DNA from: CAYPGJ01 sp050174775
GTDB lineage: Bacteria > Planctomycetota > Phycisphaerae > Phycisphaerales > UBA1924
DNA: 64,000 nt
Direction: 5' to 3'
NCBI GenBank assembly: GCA_050174775.1
Contig: JBFXJP010000001.1
Coordinates: forward strand, 992,001 to 1,056,000
Each line of letters opens with the position of its first letter. The stretch's first letter is position 1. Below the pieces are notes generated by a model. That model saw nothing but the letters and a program-made list of their open reading frames with translations. It ran no database searches and was not told the origin of the DNA. The translations under genes were made by a program, and so were the position numbers. Shown one piece after another: positions 42,651 through 50,483 of this stretch.

Positions 42651-44153
42651 TTACTTGTTCGTGCTTGCGACGGCGGCGAGGGACTGTTCGAGGAGTCCGA
42701 ACGCGGTGGCCCAGTGCTCGTCCTTGAAGACGCCCAGGGGCGGGAGCATCCGGAGGTGGTACGGGCCGTGGCCGCAGTAGAAGACGATGAGCCCGTCGTC
42801 GAAGCACTGCCTGCAGAGCTTCATGACGGGGTCCTTCTTTCCGGCGAAGGGTGTGAGACGGACCATGCCGCCGATGCCGCCGACGAGGTCGGTGACTTCA
42901 TCGCATGGGGGGAACCATGCGGGGTGCTTTGCGATGAGGGCGCGTGCGTGCTTTTCGAAGGCCTTGAACTGGCGCGCGTGGAGGCCGGTGGCGCCGTAGC
43001 GGTCGTTCTCGGAGAGGCGGTCGATGATCCGGCTGCCGACGCGGATGGCTTCGGCGCTGCCGAGGAAGGTTGCGGAGAGGAGGCCGGGCTTGGGGTTGTA
43101 TTCCTTGGTGTAGAGGGTGGCGCAGACCTGGGTCATCTTGCCCACGGTGCAGAGGTCGATGTATTCGCCGACGTTGAGGGCGTCGAAGGCGAACATCTCG
43201 GTGGTGCGGCCGAAGGTCTGGACCTCGTCGTCCCAGACGGCGATGCCTGCGTCCTTGCAGACCTTCATGAGCTCGACGAAGAACTCGCGCGGCGCGGTGT
43301 TGAAGCCGCCCTCGCCCTGGATGAGCTCGAAGATGAACGCGGCGTGCTGCTTGGGATAGCGTTCGATGTACTGTCGCAGATGCCAGACGGCCATGTCGAT
43401 CATGCGGGTCTGTCCGGAGACGTCGCCGGCGGTCATGCGCTTGGCGGCTGCGGCGTCGTAGAAGGGCATGTAATCGACGTGGGTGGAGAGGGGGATGCCT
43501 TCGCGTCCGCCCGCGGAGTCGCCGATCTGTGCCATGGTGACGGTGCGGCCCATGAAGCAGTGGCTGAAGGCGATGACGCGGCTCGCGGGCGCGTGCTTCT
43601 GGTAGCAGATCTTGATGGCGTTCTCGTTGGCGAGCGCGCCGGAGTTTGCGAGGAATGCGTGGGAGAGTCGGGAGTGCTTGGAGGCGGCGCGGACGAGTCG
43701 CTGCGCGAACTCGTAGGCCGCGGTGTTGGACTGCAGGTGTCCCTGCATGGCGATGTCTTCGGTTGCGGCTTCGAGGGCGGCGCCGATGAGGTCGGGGTCG
43801 GAGTGACCGAAGAACTGGACGCCGATGCCGCAGATCATGTCCATCTTGACGGAGCCGTCGGCCATTTCGACGAAGGGGCCGTTGCCGATGCCTGAGCCGA
43901 GGTATGGGTAGAGGAGCGCGCGGCCGCGTGACTCGCCGGCTTGTTCGAGCGTCTTGGCGTAGGCCTTGGCGGATGCGTCGCTGGCTGGTCCGCGGACTCC
44001 GGTGATGGCGGCCTGCTTTGCGCGGACTTCGTTCTGGATCGCTTCGATGGCGGCGCGTACGGCGGGGCTTTGGCGGAGCTGCTCGCCGACCGTTGTTGCG
44101 GAGTTGGTCTGACCGTGATTCACGCTCGCCTGCGTTGCCGTCCCTGCCGCCAT
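42651..44153 (-). CDS. Class III aminotransferase, lysine 6-aminotransferase-like, probable AstC role
   Basis: A PLP-dependent aminotransferase of 500 residues. Visible parts are LANSGALANENAIKI (169-181), the acid pair WDDEVQTFGRTTE (307-319) and the PLP Lys339 in TVGKMTQVCATLY. The form KxTQVC after the Lys and the GALANENA segment resemble lysine 6-aminotransferases more than AstC/ArgD, which have DEVQTGxGRTG. The first 75 residues are an N-terminal extension. Between astA and the M20 gene on one strand, it is best placed to remove the delta-amino group of N2-succinylornithine. Lysine or free ornithine are alternatives. A ribosome site AAGG lies before ATG 44153. Confidence 0.8.
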   Translation of the reverse strand: MAAGTATQASVNHGQTNSATTVGEQLRQSPAVRAAIEAIQNEVRAKQAAITGVRGPASDASAKAYAKTLEQAGESRGRALLYPYLGSGIGNGPFVEMADGSVKMDMICGIGVQFFGHSDPDLIGAALEAATEDIAMQGHLQSNTAAYEFAQRLVRAASKHSRLSHAFLANSGALANENAIKICYQKHAPASRVIAFSHCFMGRTVTMAQIGDSAGGREGIPLSTHVDYMPFYDAAAAKRMTAGDVSGQTRMIDMAVWHLRQYIERYPKQHAAFIFELIQGEGGFNTAPREFFVELMKVCKDAGIAVWDDEVQTFGRTTEMFAFDALNVGEYIDLCTVGKMTQVCATLYTKEYNPKPGLLSATFLGSAEAIRVGSRIIDRLSENDRYGATGLHARQFKAFEKHARALIAKHPAWFPPCDEVTDLVGGIGGMVRLTPFAGKKDPVMKLCRQCFDDGLIVFYCGHGPYHLRMLPPLGVFKDEHWATAFGLLEQSLAAVASTNK

Positions 44154-44315
44154 TGAGAGAACCGCCTTTCCGCTTCGAGGAGTCCTGTGGGGGCCGTGGT
44201 CCTGCGCGAGGTGCGCGGGGAGAGCGGCCCGAATCTCTGTTCATCGGCCGGACGGACGCCGAACATCGCCCAACTCCTGACCGTCCCAGAACCATCCATC
44301 CTATTCAGGAGGGGA

Positions 44316-45524
44316 TCACCACGCCGAGGAAACGCGGAGCATGGAGAGGGCCAGGAGTTGTGATCGCTCGAGGAGGCTGTCGAGTTCGATCCATTCGGAG
44401 GTGGTGTGGAGGCCGCCGCCCCGGACGCCCATGGTGTCGATGGTGGGGAGGCCTTCGCTCTGGAGGATGTTTCCGTCGGAGACGCCGCCGGTCTTGCCTT
44501 CGCCGATGGTGAGGCCCATGTCGGCGCCGGCGTCTCGGATGATGGACGCCAGGCGCGCGACGCCTTCGGTCCTGGGTTTGGCGGGGCGGTTGAAGGAGCG
44601 GTGGACGGTGAGGCTGGGCATGGCGTCGGGGGAGGTCTCGAGCGCGACGAGCCGGCGCTGGATGTCCTCGGAGACTTCCTCGTCGGGGTAGCGCGCGTTG
44701 CCCCAGGCGCGCGCGAGGTCGGGAACGATGTTGGTGGCATCGGCTGCTTCAAGGACACCGACGCTGATGATGCGGCCTGCTGCTGCGTCAGCCATGTCGC
44801 CGGTTGCGGCGACGGCGCGGGAGAGCGCGACTGCGGCGTTGACGCCGCTTGCGAAGTCGCGTCCGACGTGTGCGGACTTGCCGCGGGCTTCGATCATGAA
44901 CTGTCCGCTGCCGAGGCGCTCGGTGACGATGGAACCGTCGAGGAGCGCGGGCTCGGTGGCGAAGGCGACGTCGTGCTTCTTGGCTTCGGCGCGGAGGGCG
45001 CGCTCGCTGTGGTACGAGCCGGTTTCTTCATCGCTGTTGAAGACGTAGGTCCAGGCAAGGCGCACGTCGAGCTCGGCGAAGGCTTCGAGGGCGTGGAGGG
45101 CGATGACGATGCCGCCCTTCATGTCGACGACGCCGGGGCCGACGGCTTTTCTCGGGCTGCCGGGGGTGCGGGTCATTTTGAGGAAGGAGCCGCGCGGAGG
45201 AGGGGGGAAGACGGTGTCGAGGTGTCCGGAGAGGAGAATGCGCGCGCCTTTGGCGCCGGAGGGGGCGCGGCAGACTGCGGTGACGGGCGGTTTGCCGGAG
45301 GAGGCGCCGAGGAGCCAGTCGGGCTTGGGGTCGCCGTCGGCGTATTCGACGGAGGCGCGGAGCGCGCGGCAACGGTCGGTGACGTCCTTTCGGAACTCGT
45401 CGAGGCCGGGGGCGTGATTGTGGCCTGTCGGGATCGCCACGTAGCGCTCGAGATCGGCCTCCATGTTGGCGGCGCGTTCGCCGAGCGCGGCGCAGACGTC
45501 CTTCTCCAACGAGCTGAGCGGCAT
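44316..45524 (-). CDS. M20-family metallo-deacylase/peptidase, glutamate carboxypeptidase-like
   Basis: A 402-residue dizinc enzyme. Ligands are visible: His in LLSGHLDTVFPP, bridging Asp in VGPGVVDMKGGIVIALHALE, the Glu pair in FNSDEETGSYHSER, and a late His in SEWIELD-adjacent GLHTTSEW. GKSAHVGRDFASGVNAA lies in the dimerisation domain. The forms DTVFP, GPGVxDMKGG and SDEExGS resemble CPG2-type enzymes, which release glutamate from N-acyl glutamates, more than DapE. It lies 1 bp after dapF-GNAT and upstream of the ast genes. N-succinylglutamate is a natural candidate substrate, replacing AstE; N-succinyl-diaminopimelate (DapE role) is the main alternative. Confidence 0.83.
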   Translation of the reverse strand: MPLSSLEKDVCAALGERAANMEADLERYVAIPTGHNHAPGLDEFRKDVTDRCRALRASVEYADGDPKPDWLLGASSGKPPVTAVCRAPSGAKGARILLSGHLDTVFPPPPRGSFLKMTRTPGSPRKAVGPGVVDMKGGIVIALHALEAFAELDVRLAWTYVFNSDEETGSYHSERALRAEAKKHDVAFATEPALLDGSIVTERLGSGQFMIEARGKSAHVGRDFASGVNAAVALSRAVAATGDMADAAAGRIISVGVLEAADATNIVPDLARAWGNARYPDEEVSEDIQRRLVALETSPDAMPSLTVHRSFNRPAKPRTEGVARLASIIRDAGADMGLTIGEGKTGGVSDGNILQSEGLPTIDTMGVRGGGLHTTSEWIELDSLLERSQLLALSMLRVSSAW

Positions 45525-45525
45525 G

Positions 45526-46971
45526 TCAGTCGTTCCCTTGGGTTACGGTTTGGTTGCGTTGTGCGAGCCATTGCTCGCGTGTGAGGCCGAAGAGCACGAC
45601 GTCACGGGTTGTGCCGAATCGCCAGACGTTGGCGGGCAGGACGCCCTCGCGGTGCATGCCGGCTTTCTCAAGGACGCGGCCGGAGGCGGGGTTGGTGGTG
45701 AAGTGCTCTGCGTACACACGGTTGAGGGGGTGCGCCTCGAAGGCGTGATCGAGGAGGATCTGCGCGGCTTTGGTTGCAAGTCCTCGGCCACGGAAGGCGG
45801 GCATCACGGTGTAGCCGAGCTCGGCGCGGCGCATGGGGCGGTCGAAGGAGAGGCCGGCGGTGCCTGCGAGGGCGCCGTCGACTTCGATGCCGAAGACGGA
45901 GGCATCGCCGAGGGCATGGAGGCGGCGGAGACGGATGAGCCAACGCGCGGCTTCGCCCCAGAGGTAGGGCCAGGGGGGCGTGCGCATGTTGTCGATGGCC
46001 GCGAACTCCTGCATGGATTCGTGGAGCACGTCGATGTCTGCGTCGCGGAGCGGGCGGAGGGTGACGCCGTCGCGGGTGAGTGTGGGGCTGGTGGGCGCGT
46101 CGGCGGGGACGCCGCCGTACCACGTGCCTTCGCCGACGTACTCGGCTGGGCCTTGGAGGGTGACGCGGTTGTCTCGGCAGGTGATGGTGAGAGCGCCGCC
46201 GGGCATGTGGACGGTGACGTGGGGATCGAGGCGGTTGGCTGCGACGCCGGCGGCGACGATGGCGCAGGCGCCTGTGCCGCAGGCTTCGGTGAGGCCGGCG
46301 CCGCGCTCCCAGGTGCGTGCGCGGAGTTCGGAGGGTGAGAGGATGTTGACGAAGTGCGCGTTGATGCGGTTGGGGAATGCGGGGTGTGTTTCGATGGCGC
46401 GACCGAGGCGCGCGACGTCGAGGGCGTTGACGTCTTCGTCGGTGAAGTGGACGAAGTGGGGGTTGCCGACGGAGACGAGGATGCCCTGGAGGTTGTTGAT
46501 GTCGGCGCGGTTGTCGCGGGCGGGGGTGATGGATTCGTTCATGCCGACGGCGCGCGGGCCGAGGCGGTATTCGCCCATGTCGACGGAGACGGAGTCGATG
46601 AGTCCATTGGGGCTTTGGGTGAAGGAGGCGCGGAGGAGGCCGGCGCCGGTTTCGACGAGGAGTGAGTTGTGCTCGTCGGCTTTGGCGCGGCCTTTGTCGA
46701 GGGCGAGTCGGACTGCGCAACGCAGGCCGTTGCCGCACATCTCGCCCGGGCTGCCGTCGGCGTTCCAGATGCGCATGCGGAAGGCGGCGTCCTTGGAAGA
46801 GGCGGAGTCGGTGGGCGCGGAGAGGACGATGAGGCCGTCGGCGCCGACGGCGCGGCGTCGGTCGGAGATGTCGCGGGCGAGGGTGGACCAGTCGGGGCGT
46901 TCGTCGCGCGCGTCGAAGGCCTCGACGAAGAGGTAGTCGTTGGCGCAGCCGTGCATCTTGGTGAAACGCAT
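45526..46971 (-). CDS. dapF: Diaminopimelate epimerase fused to a GNAT acetyltransferase domain
   Basis: DapF interconverts LL- and meso-diaminopimelate for lysine and peptidoglycan. Residues 1-285 are a complete DapF: FTKMHGCANDYLFVEAF, catalytic Cys79 in EMCGNGLRC, VSVGNPHFVHF, and Cys231 in EACGTGACAIVA. After a short linker, residues about 298-470 form a GNAT domain of the RimJ/RimL type: VTLRPLRDADID, GYTVMPAFRGRGLATKA, NRVYAEHFTTNPASGRVLEKAGM and a late EGVLPANVWRFG. The frame is continuous with no internal stop, so it is a genuine fusion in this sequence. GATACT lies 9 nt before the ATG. The M20 gene starts 1 bp after the stop. The acetyl-acceptor is unknown. Confidence 0.92.
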   Translation of the reverse strand: MRFTKMHGCANDYLFVEAFDARDERPDWSTLARDISDRRRAVGADGLIVLSAPTDSASSKDAAFRMRIWNADGSPGEMCGNGLRCAVRLALDKGRAKADEHNSLLVETGAGLLRASFTQSPNGLIDSVSVDMGEYRLGPRAVGMNESITPARDNRADINNLQGILVSVGNPHFVHFTDEDVNALDVARLGRAIETHPAFPNRINAHFVNILSPSELRARTWERGAGLTEACGTGACAIVAAGVAANRLDPHVTVHMPGGALTITCRDNRVTLQGPAEYVGEGTWYGGVPADAPTSPTLTRDGVTLRPLRDADIDVLHESMQEFAAIDNMRTPPWPYLWGEAARWLIRLRRLHALGDASVFGIEVDGALAGTAGLSFDRPMRRAELGYTVMPAFRGRGLATKAAQILLDHAFEAHPLNRVYAEHFTTNPASGRVLEKAGMHREGVLPANVWRFGTTRDVVLFGLTREQWLAQRNQTVTQGND

Positions 46972-46980
46972 GGGACGAGC

Positions 46981-46986
46981 AGTATC
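46981..46986 (-). promoter_or_regulatory. -10-like hexamer GATACT of the dapF-GNAT operon
   Basis: Minus-strand GATACT ends 9 nt before ATG 46971. It could drive the whole minus-strand run down to astD. Confidence 0.35.
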
Positions 46987-47016
46987 GTCAGTTCGGGGGC
47001 GTTTTGCTTGGTGGGT

Positions 47017-48501
47017 TTAGAGGATGCCGGAGGAATTGAGGACGCTGGCGAGGCCGACGAGGGCGAGGGCGAGGACGATCCACCATCGGACGCGGTTTGC
47101 GGCGCGGTCGATGTCGAGGGAGCCGACGCGTTTTCCGACGAGTTCGCCGATGCGGGAGATGCGTCCGGAGAGGGAGCCGTGGCGCCAGGTCCATTTGGCG
47201 AGGGGGATGTGGTTCTCGCGGGCGACGGCGAGGAGTGCGGCGCGCATGCCGTCGGCGGCCTCTTCGGTGATGAGGGCGCCCTTGCCGGAGCCGCCGGTGC
47301 GCATGCCTGCGAGGTGCTGGACGGCGAAGGCGTCGGCTTCGCGCTCGAACATGCGGCTGATGCGTCCGACGAGTTCGAGGCCGATGAGGATGCCCAGGAG
47401 CGCCGCGGAGACATCGACGATCTGCGCGATGGGGCCGTCGGCGCCGAGGAAGATGGCGACGGCGCTGCCGGCCCAGCCTGCGATGAGGGCGCTGAGGCTG
47501 AGGGAGGCGGCCATGCCGCCCAGGAGCCAGGGGACGTGGCGTCGGACGATGTGGCCCAGCTCGTGGGCCATGACGGCTTCGACTTCACGGTCGTCGAGTC
47601 GTTCGAGGAGGAGGTCGGTGAGGAGGATGTAGCGGAGGCCGGGGAGGAGGCCCATGACGGCGCCGTTGATCATCGTGCCGTGGGTGCGCCAGAGGAGGAT
47701 GCCGCGGTGTCGGACACCGTGGCGTGCGCAGAGCTCTTCGAGCCTGCTGCGGAGTTCGCCTCGGCCGAGGCGTTCGGTTTTCCAGATGCGTCGGACGATG
47801 GGGGGCGCGAGTGCGAAGACGGCGAGGGCGCCGGAGGCGTCGATGACGCCGATGACGAGTGAGCCCGTGCCGGTTTCGAGCCAGCCGGCGCCTCGCGGGG
47901 CGAGCCAGGCGGCGCCGATGCCCACGGCTTCGACCCATGCGAGGACCATCCACATGGGGACGAGGAGGAAGAGGACCTGATGGCGGACCTGGTCGGTCAT
48001 GTAGGACCAGGCTGGGCGCGGTGGATGGATGACTTCGCCGCGCTCGACGGAGGCGAAGATGGAGGCTTCGCGGAGTCGCCGGTCGATGATGCCGTAGGAC
48101 CAGTAGCCGAGGAAGATGACGCCGAGCGCGGGGGACATCGCGATGATTTCGTCGAGGATGACCCAGTCGCCGAGGGTTTCGCGGACGCGGTCGAGCCAGG
48201 CGAGGAGGAAGAGACTGGAGGCGAAGATGAGGAGCGTGGCGAGGCGGGCTGTGGAGGTGAGCGAGCGTGCGCTCCAGAGGTAGGCGACGTTGCCGGTGCG
48301 GTCGAGGGCGCGGGCGCATCGCCAGACCCAGAGGTGGGTGGCGAGAGCGATGACGGCGTATGCGGTGAGGGTCCACCAGACGGCGTTGGGGCCCGGGGTG
48401 GGGGACCAGGCGGGTTGGGTGGGTGAAGCTGCTGTGGCGCCGCGGAGCGCGTCGTGCGCGACGAGCGCGATGACCATGCCGATGATGACGAGCTGCGTCA
48501 T
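47017..48501 (-). CDS. M48-family membrane zinc metalloprotease
   Basis: A 494-residue integral membrane protease related to HtpX and Ste24. The zinc motif is HELGH at 313-317 in VEAVMAHELGHIVRRH. A third Glu ligand is probably in FEREADAFAVQ. Several membrane helices precede the site (about 3-16, 43-60, 88-104, 121-134, 178-195, 215-235) and two follow it. LLPGLRYILLTDLLLERLDD just before the motif is the usual substrate strand. The role is likely quality control of membrane proteins, as for HtpX, but it is longer than HtpX (about 290). A GAGGAG ribosome site overlaps the stop of the upstream lipoprotein gene, 8 bp away, so they form an operon. Confidence 0.85.
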   Translation of the reverse strand: MTQLVIIGMVIALVAHDALRGATAASPTQPAWSPTPGPNAVWWTLTAYAVIALATHLWVWRCARALDRTGNVAYLWSARSLTSTARLATLLIFASSLFLLAWLDRVRETLGDWVILDEIIAMSPALGVIFLGYWSYGIIDRRLREASIFASVERGEVIHPPRPAWSYMTDQVRHQVLFLLVPMWMVLAWVEAVGIGAAWLAPRGAGWLETGTGSLVIGVIDASGALAVFALAPPIVRRIWKTERLGRGELRSRLEELCARHGVRHRGILLWRTHGTMINGAVMGLLPGLRYILLTDLLLERLDDREVEAVMAHELGHIVRRHVPWLLGGMAASLSLSALIAGWAGSAVAIFLGADGPIAQIVDVSAALLGILIGLELVGRISRMFEREADAFAVQHLAGMRTGGSGKGALITEEAADGMRAALLAVARENHIPLAKWTWRHGSLSGRISRIGELVGKRVGSLDIDRAANRVRWWIVLALALVGLASVLNSSGIL

Positions 48502-48509
48502 CGGGTGTG

Positions 48510-49985
48510 CTACTCCTCGACGATCATGACTTCGCCGAGATCGAGGACGGCGCCGTTGGGCTGGTAGTAGTCGGCGTTGAGGACGCCCTTGCGGATGGAG
48601 GTGAAGACGAGGCAGGAGCGGCCGAGGATGCGGGCGTAGTCGCGGTCGCCACCGCTGGGGCCTGCGTATTCCTTTTCGTCGGCGACTCGGGCGTGGAAGT
48701 GGTAGTCGAGGAGGGCGGTGCGGCCGGCTGCGAGGAGTTCGGGGCTGGCGACGAATCGGTTGTCGCCGGCGCGCTGTGCGGGGCGGGGCGGGAAGGAGAG
48801 GGCGGAGAAGGAGTCGTTGCGCCAGGCGAGGACGCCGCCGTGCTCGGTGCTGGTGTCCTTGCGGTCTGCTGCGACCTGGGCTGAGAGTTCGGAGATGACG
48901 GATTCGTCGGTGATGGCTTCGGTGGCAATGAGGGCGAGGAGGAGGTCGCCCCAGACGAGACTCTTCTCGTTGGTTTCGAGGTTCTCGCGTCGGCCCCAGG
49001 CGCCGTCGCCCTGCTCGGCAAGGCGCATGTGGAGCTTGCGGCCGGAGAGACGGGAGCGGAGTTCGGAGAGGAGTTCGTCGCGCGAGGCGGAGAGCCAGGC
49101 GCTGCGGCGCTCCTTAGCCCAGAGGACGGGGGCGACGTGGCGGAGTTCGAAGGCTTCGGACTGCTCGGGGGAGAGGGACGCAATGGCTCCTTTGGCGTTG
49201 GCCCACCACGCGCGGTTGTCCTCTTTAGAGAGGTCGAGGAGCCACTCGAGTTGTTCGCCGGTGCGCGGGGTGGATTTGAGATCGCGCGCGCCGAGGACGA
49301 GGGCGCTCATGACGTCGTCGGACTGGGCGGAGGGGTCGTCGGTCATGCGCGCGAGAAGGGCCTTGGTCTTGGCGCCGTCCTCATCGATGCGGCAGAGGAC
49401 GGCCCAGGCGTCGGTGCGGCGGCGGGACTCGAGGACGTTGTCCTTGGGGGCGGGGCGGGCGAACTCGGTGAAGACGACTTCCTCGACGGGCGTGTTCGGG
49501 TGGAGGGCTTCGATGGCGCGACGCTCGATGCGCCCGGGTCCTTCGCGGCCTGCGGATACAACCGACCAGCGGCGCACGAGCGCGGGGGTGAGTTCGGTCC
49601 ACTTGTGCTCCATCGCGAGCATGGAGATGCGGTCGACCATGGGCTGCTGGGGCTCACGGGGCAGGATCAGTGCGAGCATGGTGCGCGTGTCGGCCTCGTC
49701 GTCCTCGAGGAGGGCGTCGATCGCGGCGAAGCGGACGCCGACGTAGGTGGCGGCGCTCCAGGCGATCTTCTTCATGGCTTCGCGCCAGGCGGCGCGTTCG
49801 ATCTCGCCGCGCTCCTTCATGCCGACGGAGGCCTCGATGGCGGTGACACGCTTGCCTGATTCGAGGGTGGGGCTCTGCGCGTCGGCCATGGGGTCGGAGA
49901 CTCGCGCGGCGCCGCTGCATCCGGAGAGGAGGAGGAGTGAGGCTGTGATGAGTGACTGAGCCGAGCGTTTGGGCGAGGAGATCAT
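48510..49985 (-). CDS. Hypothetical lipoprotein, 491 aa, helical
   Basis: The start is ATG 49985 (MISSPKRSAQS), which gives a clear lipoprotein signal with LLLLSGC (Cys near residue 22) and has TACACT 6 nt upstream; the longer frame is not supported. The mature protein is rich in Arg, Glu, Ala and Trp and looks mostly alpha-helical, possibly HEAT-like repeats (VGVRFAAIDALLEDDEADTR, TDAWAVLCRIDEDGAKTKAL). The last 90 residues turn beta-like (HARVADEKEYAGPSGGD ... VMIVEE). No catalytic motif is recognised. It is followed by the M48 protease gene and could be its periplasmic partner; that is inference. Confidence 0.7.
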   Translation of the reverse strand: MISSPKRSAQSLITASLLLLSGCSGAARVSDPMADAQSPTLESGKRVTAIEASVGMKERGEIERAAWREAMKKIAWSAATYVGVRFAAIDALLEDDEADTRTMLALILPREPQQPMVDRISMLAMEHKWTELTPALVRRWSVVSAGREGPGRIERRAIEALHPNTPVEEVVFTEFARPAPKDNVLESRRRTDAWAVLCRIDEDGAKTKALLARMTDDPSAQSDDVMSALVLGARDLKSTPRTGEQLEWLLDLSKEDNRAWWANAKGAIASLSPEQSEAFELRHVAPVLWAKERRSAWLSASRDELLSELRSRLSGRKLHMRLAEQGDGAWGRRENLETNEKSLVWGDLLLALIATEAITDESVISELSAQVAADRKDTSTEHGGVLAWRNDSFSALSFPPRPAQRAGDNRFVASPELLAAGRTALLDYHFHARVADEKEYAGPSGGDRDYARILGRSCLVFTSIRKGVLNADYYQPNGAVLDLGEVMIVEE

Positions 49986-49991
49986 GCATCG

Positions 49992-49997
49992 AGTGTA
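49992..49997 (-). promoter_or_regulatory. -10-like hexamer TACACT of the lipoprotein/M48 operon
   Basis: Minus-strand TACACT ends 6 nt before ATG 49985. The same hexamer precedes prmC and the DUF4340 gene. Confidence 0.45.
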
Positions 49998-50106
49998 CGA
50001 GGGCCCCCACTCGGACGCCGGTCGGCTACCATTCGCGGTCTCGCCCGCGGCGCCGTGGGTGCAGATGGCAGAGGACGTATTTCCAGATCGGACCGCAGCG
50101 AGCCGC

Positions 50107-50367
50107 ATGTCGAACACGCAGCCCTCGACAACATCGTCGGACCTCCCGGAGCGCGTCGGTCAGATCATTGATCTGATCCGGCCCGCGATTCAGGCTGACG
50201 GTGGGGACGTGGAGTTCGTGGATGTGACCTCGAGCGGGGTGGTGCGGATCCGGCTCCTGGGGGCGTGTGTGGGGTGCCCGTCGGCGACGATGACGCTGCG
50301 TCTGGGCATCGAGAAGAACCTGAAGGACAACATTCCGGAGGTTTCGGGGGTGGAGGCGGTGGCGTAG
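50107..50367 (+). CDS. NifU C-terminal domain (Nfu-type) iron-sulfur scaffold
   Basis: Nfu proteins bind a labile iron-sulfur cluster and pass it to target enzymes. The 86-residue product consists of the NifU C-terminal domain: RVGQIIDLIRPAIQADGGDV, EFVDVTSSGVVRIRLLGAC and VGCPSATMTLRLGIEK, with the cluster Cys pair in GACVGCPS. The start is ATG 50107 (MSNTQPSTTS); ATG 50065 would add 14 residues. TACCAT at 50027 may be the promoter, giving a leader of roughly 25 to 70 nt. It is divergent from the lipoprotein gene. Other cluster-assembly genes are not in the window. Confidence 0.9.
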   Translation: MSNTQPSTTSSDLPERVGQIIDLIRPAIQADGGDVEFVDVTSSGVVRIRLLGACVGCPSATMTLRLGIEKNLKDNIPEVSGVEAVA

Positions 50368-50483
50368 GACGGGGTGCGGGGGCTGGACGATTCATCTTCG
50401 ATCGAGCGGAGCGCCGAAGTAGCTGTATCGGCGCATGCGCCCCTGTGTGTGCTTTGCGCCGCTGCACCACTCGGGGATCCGGC

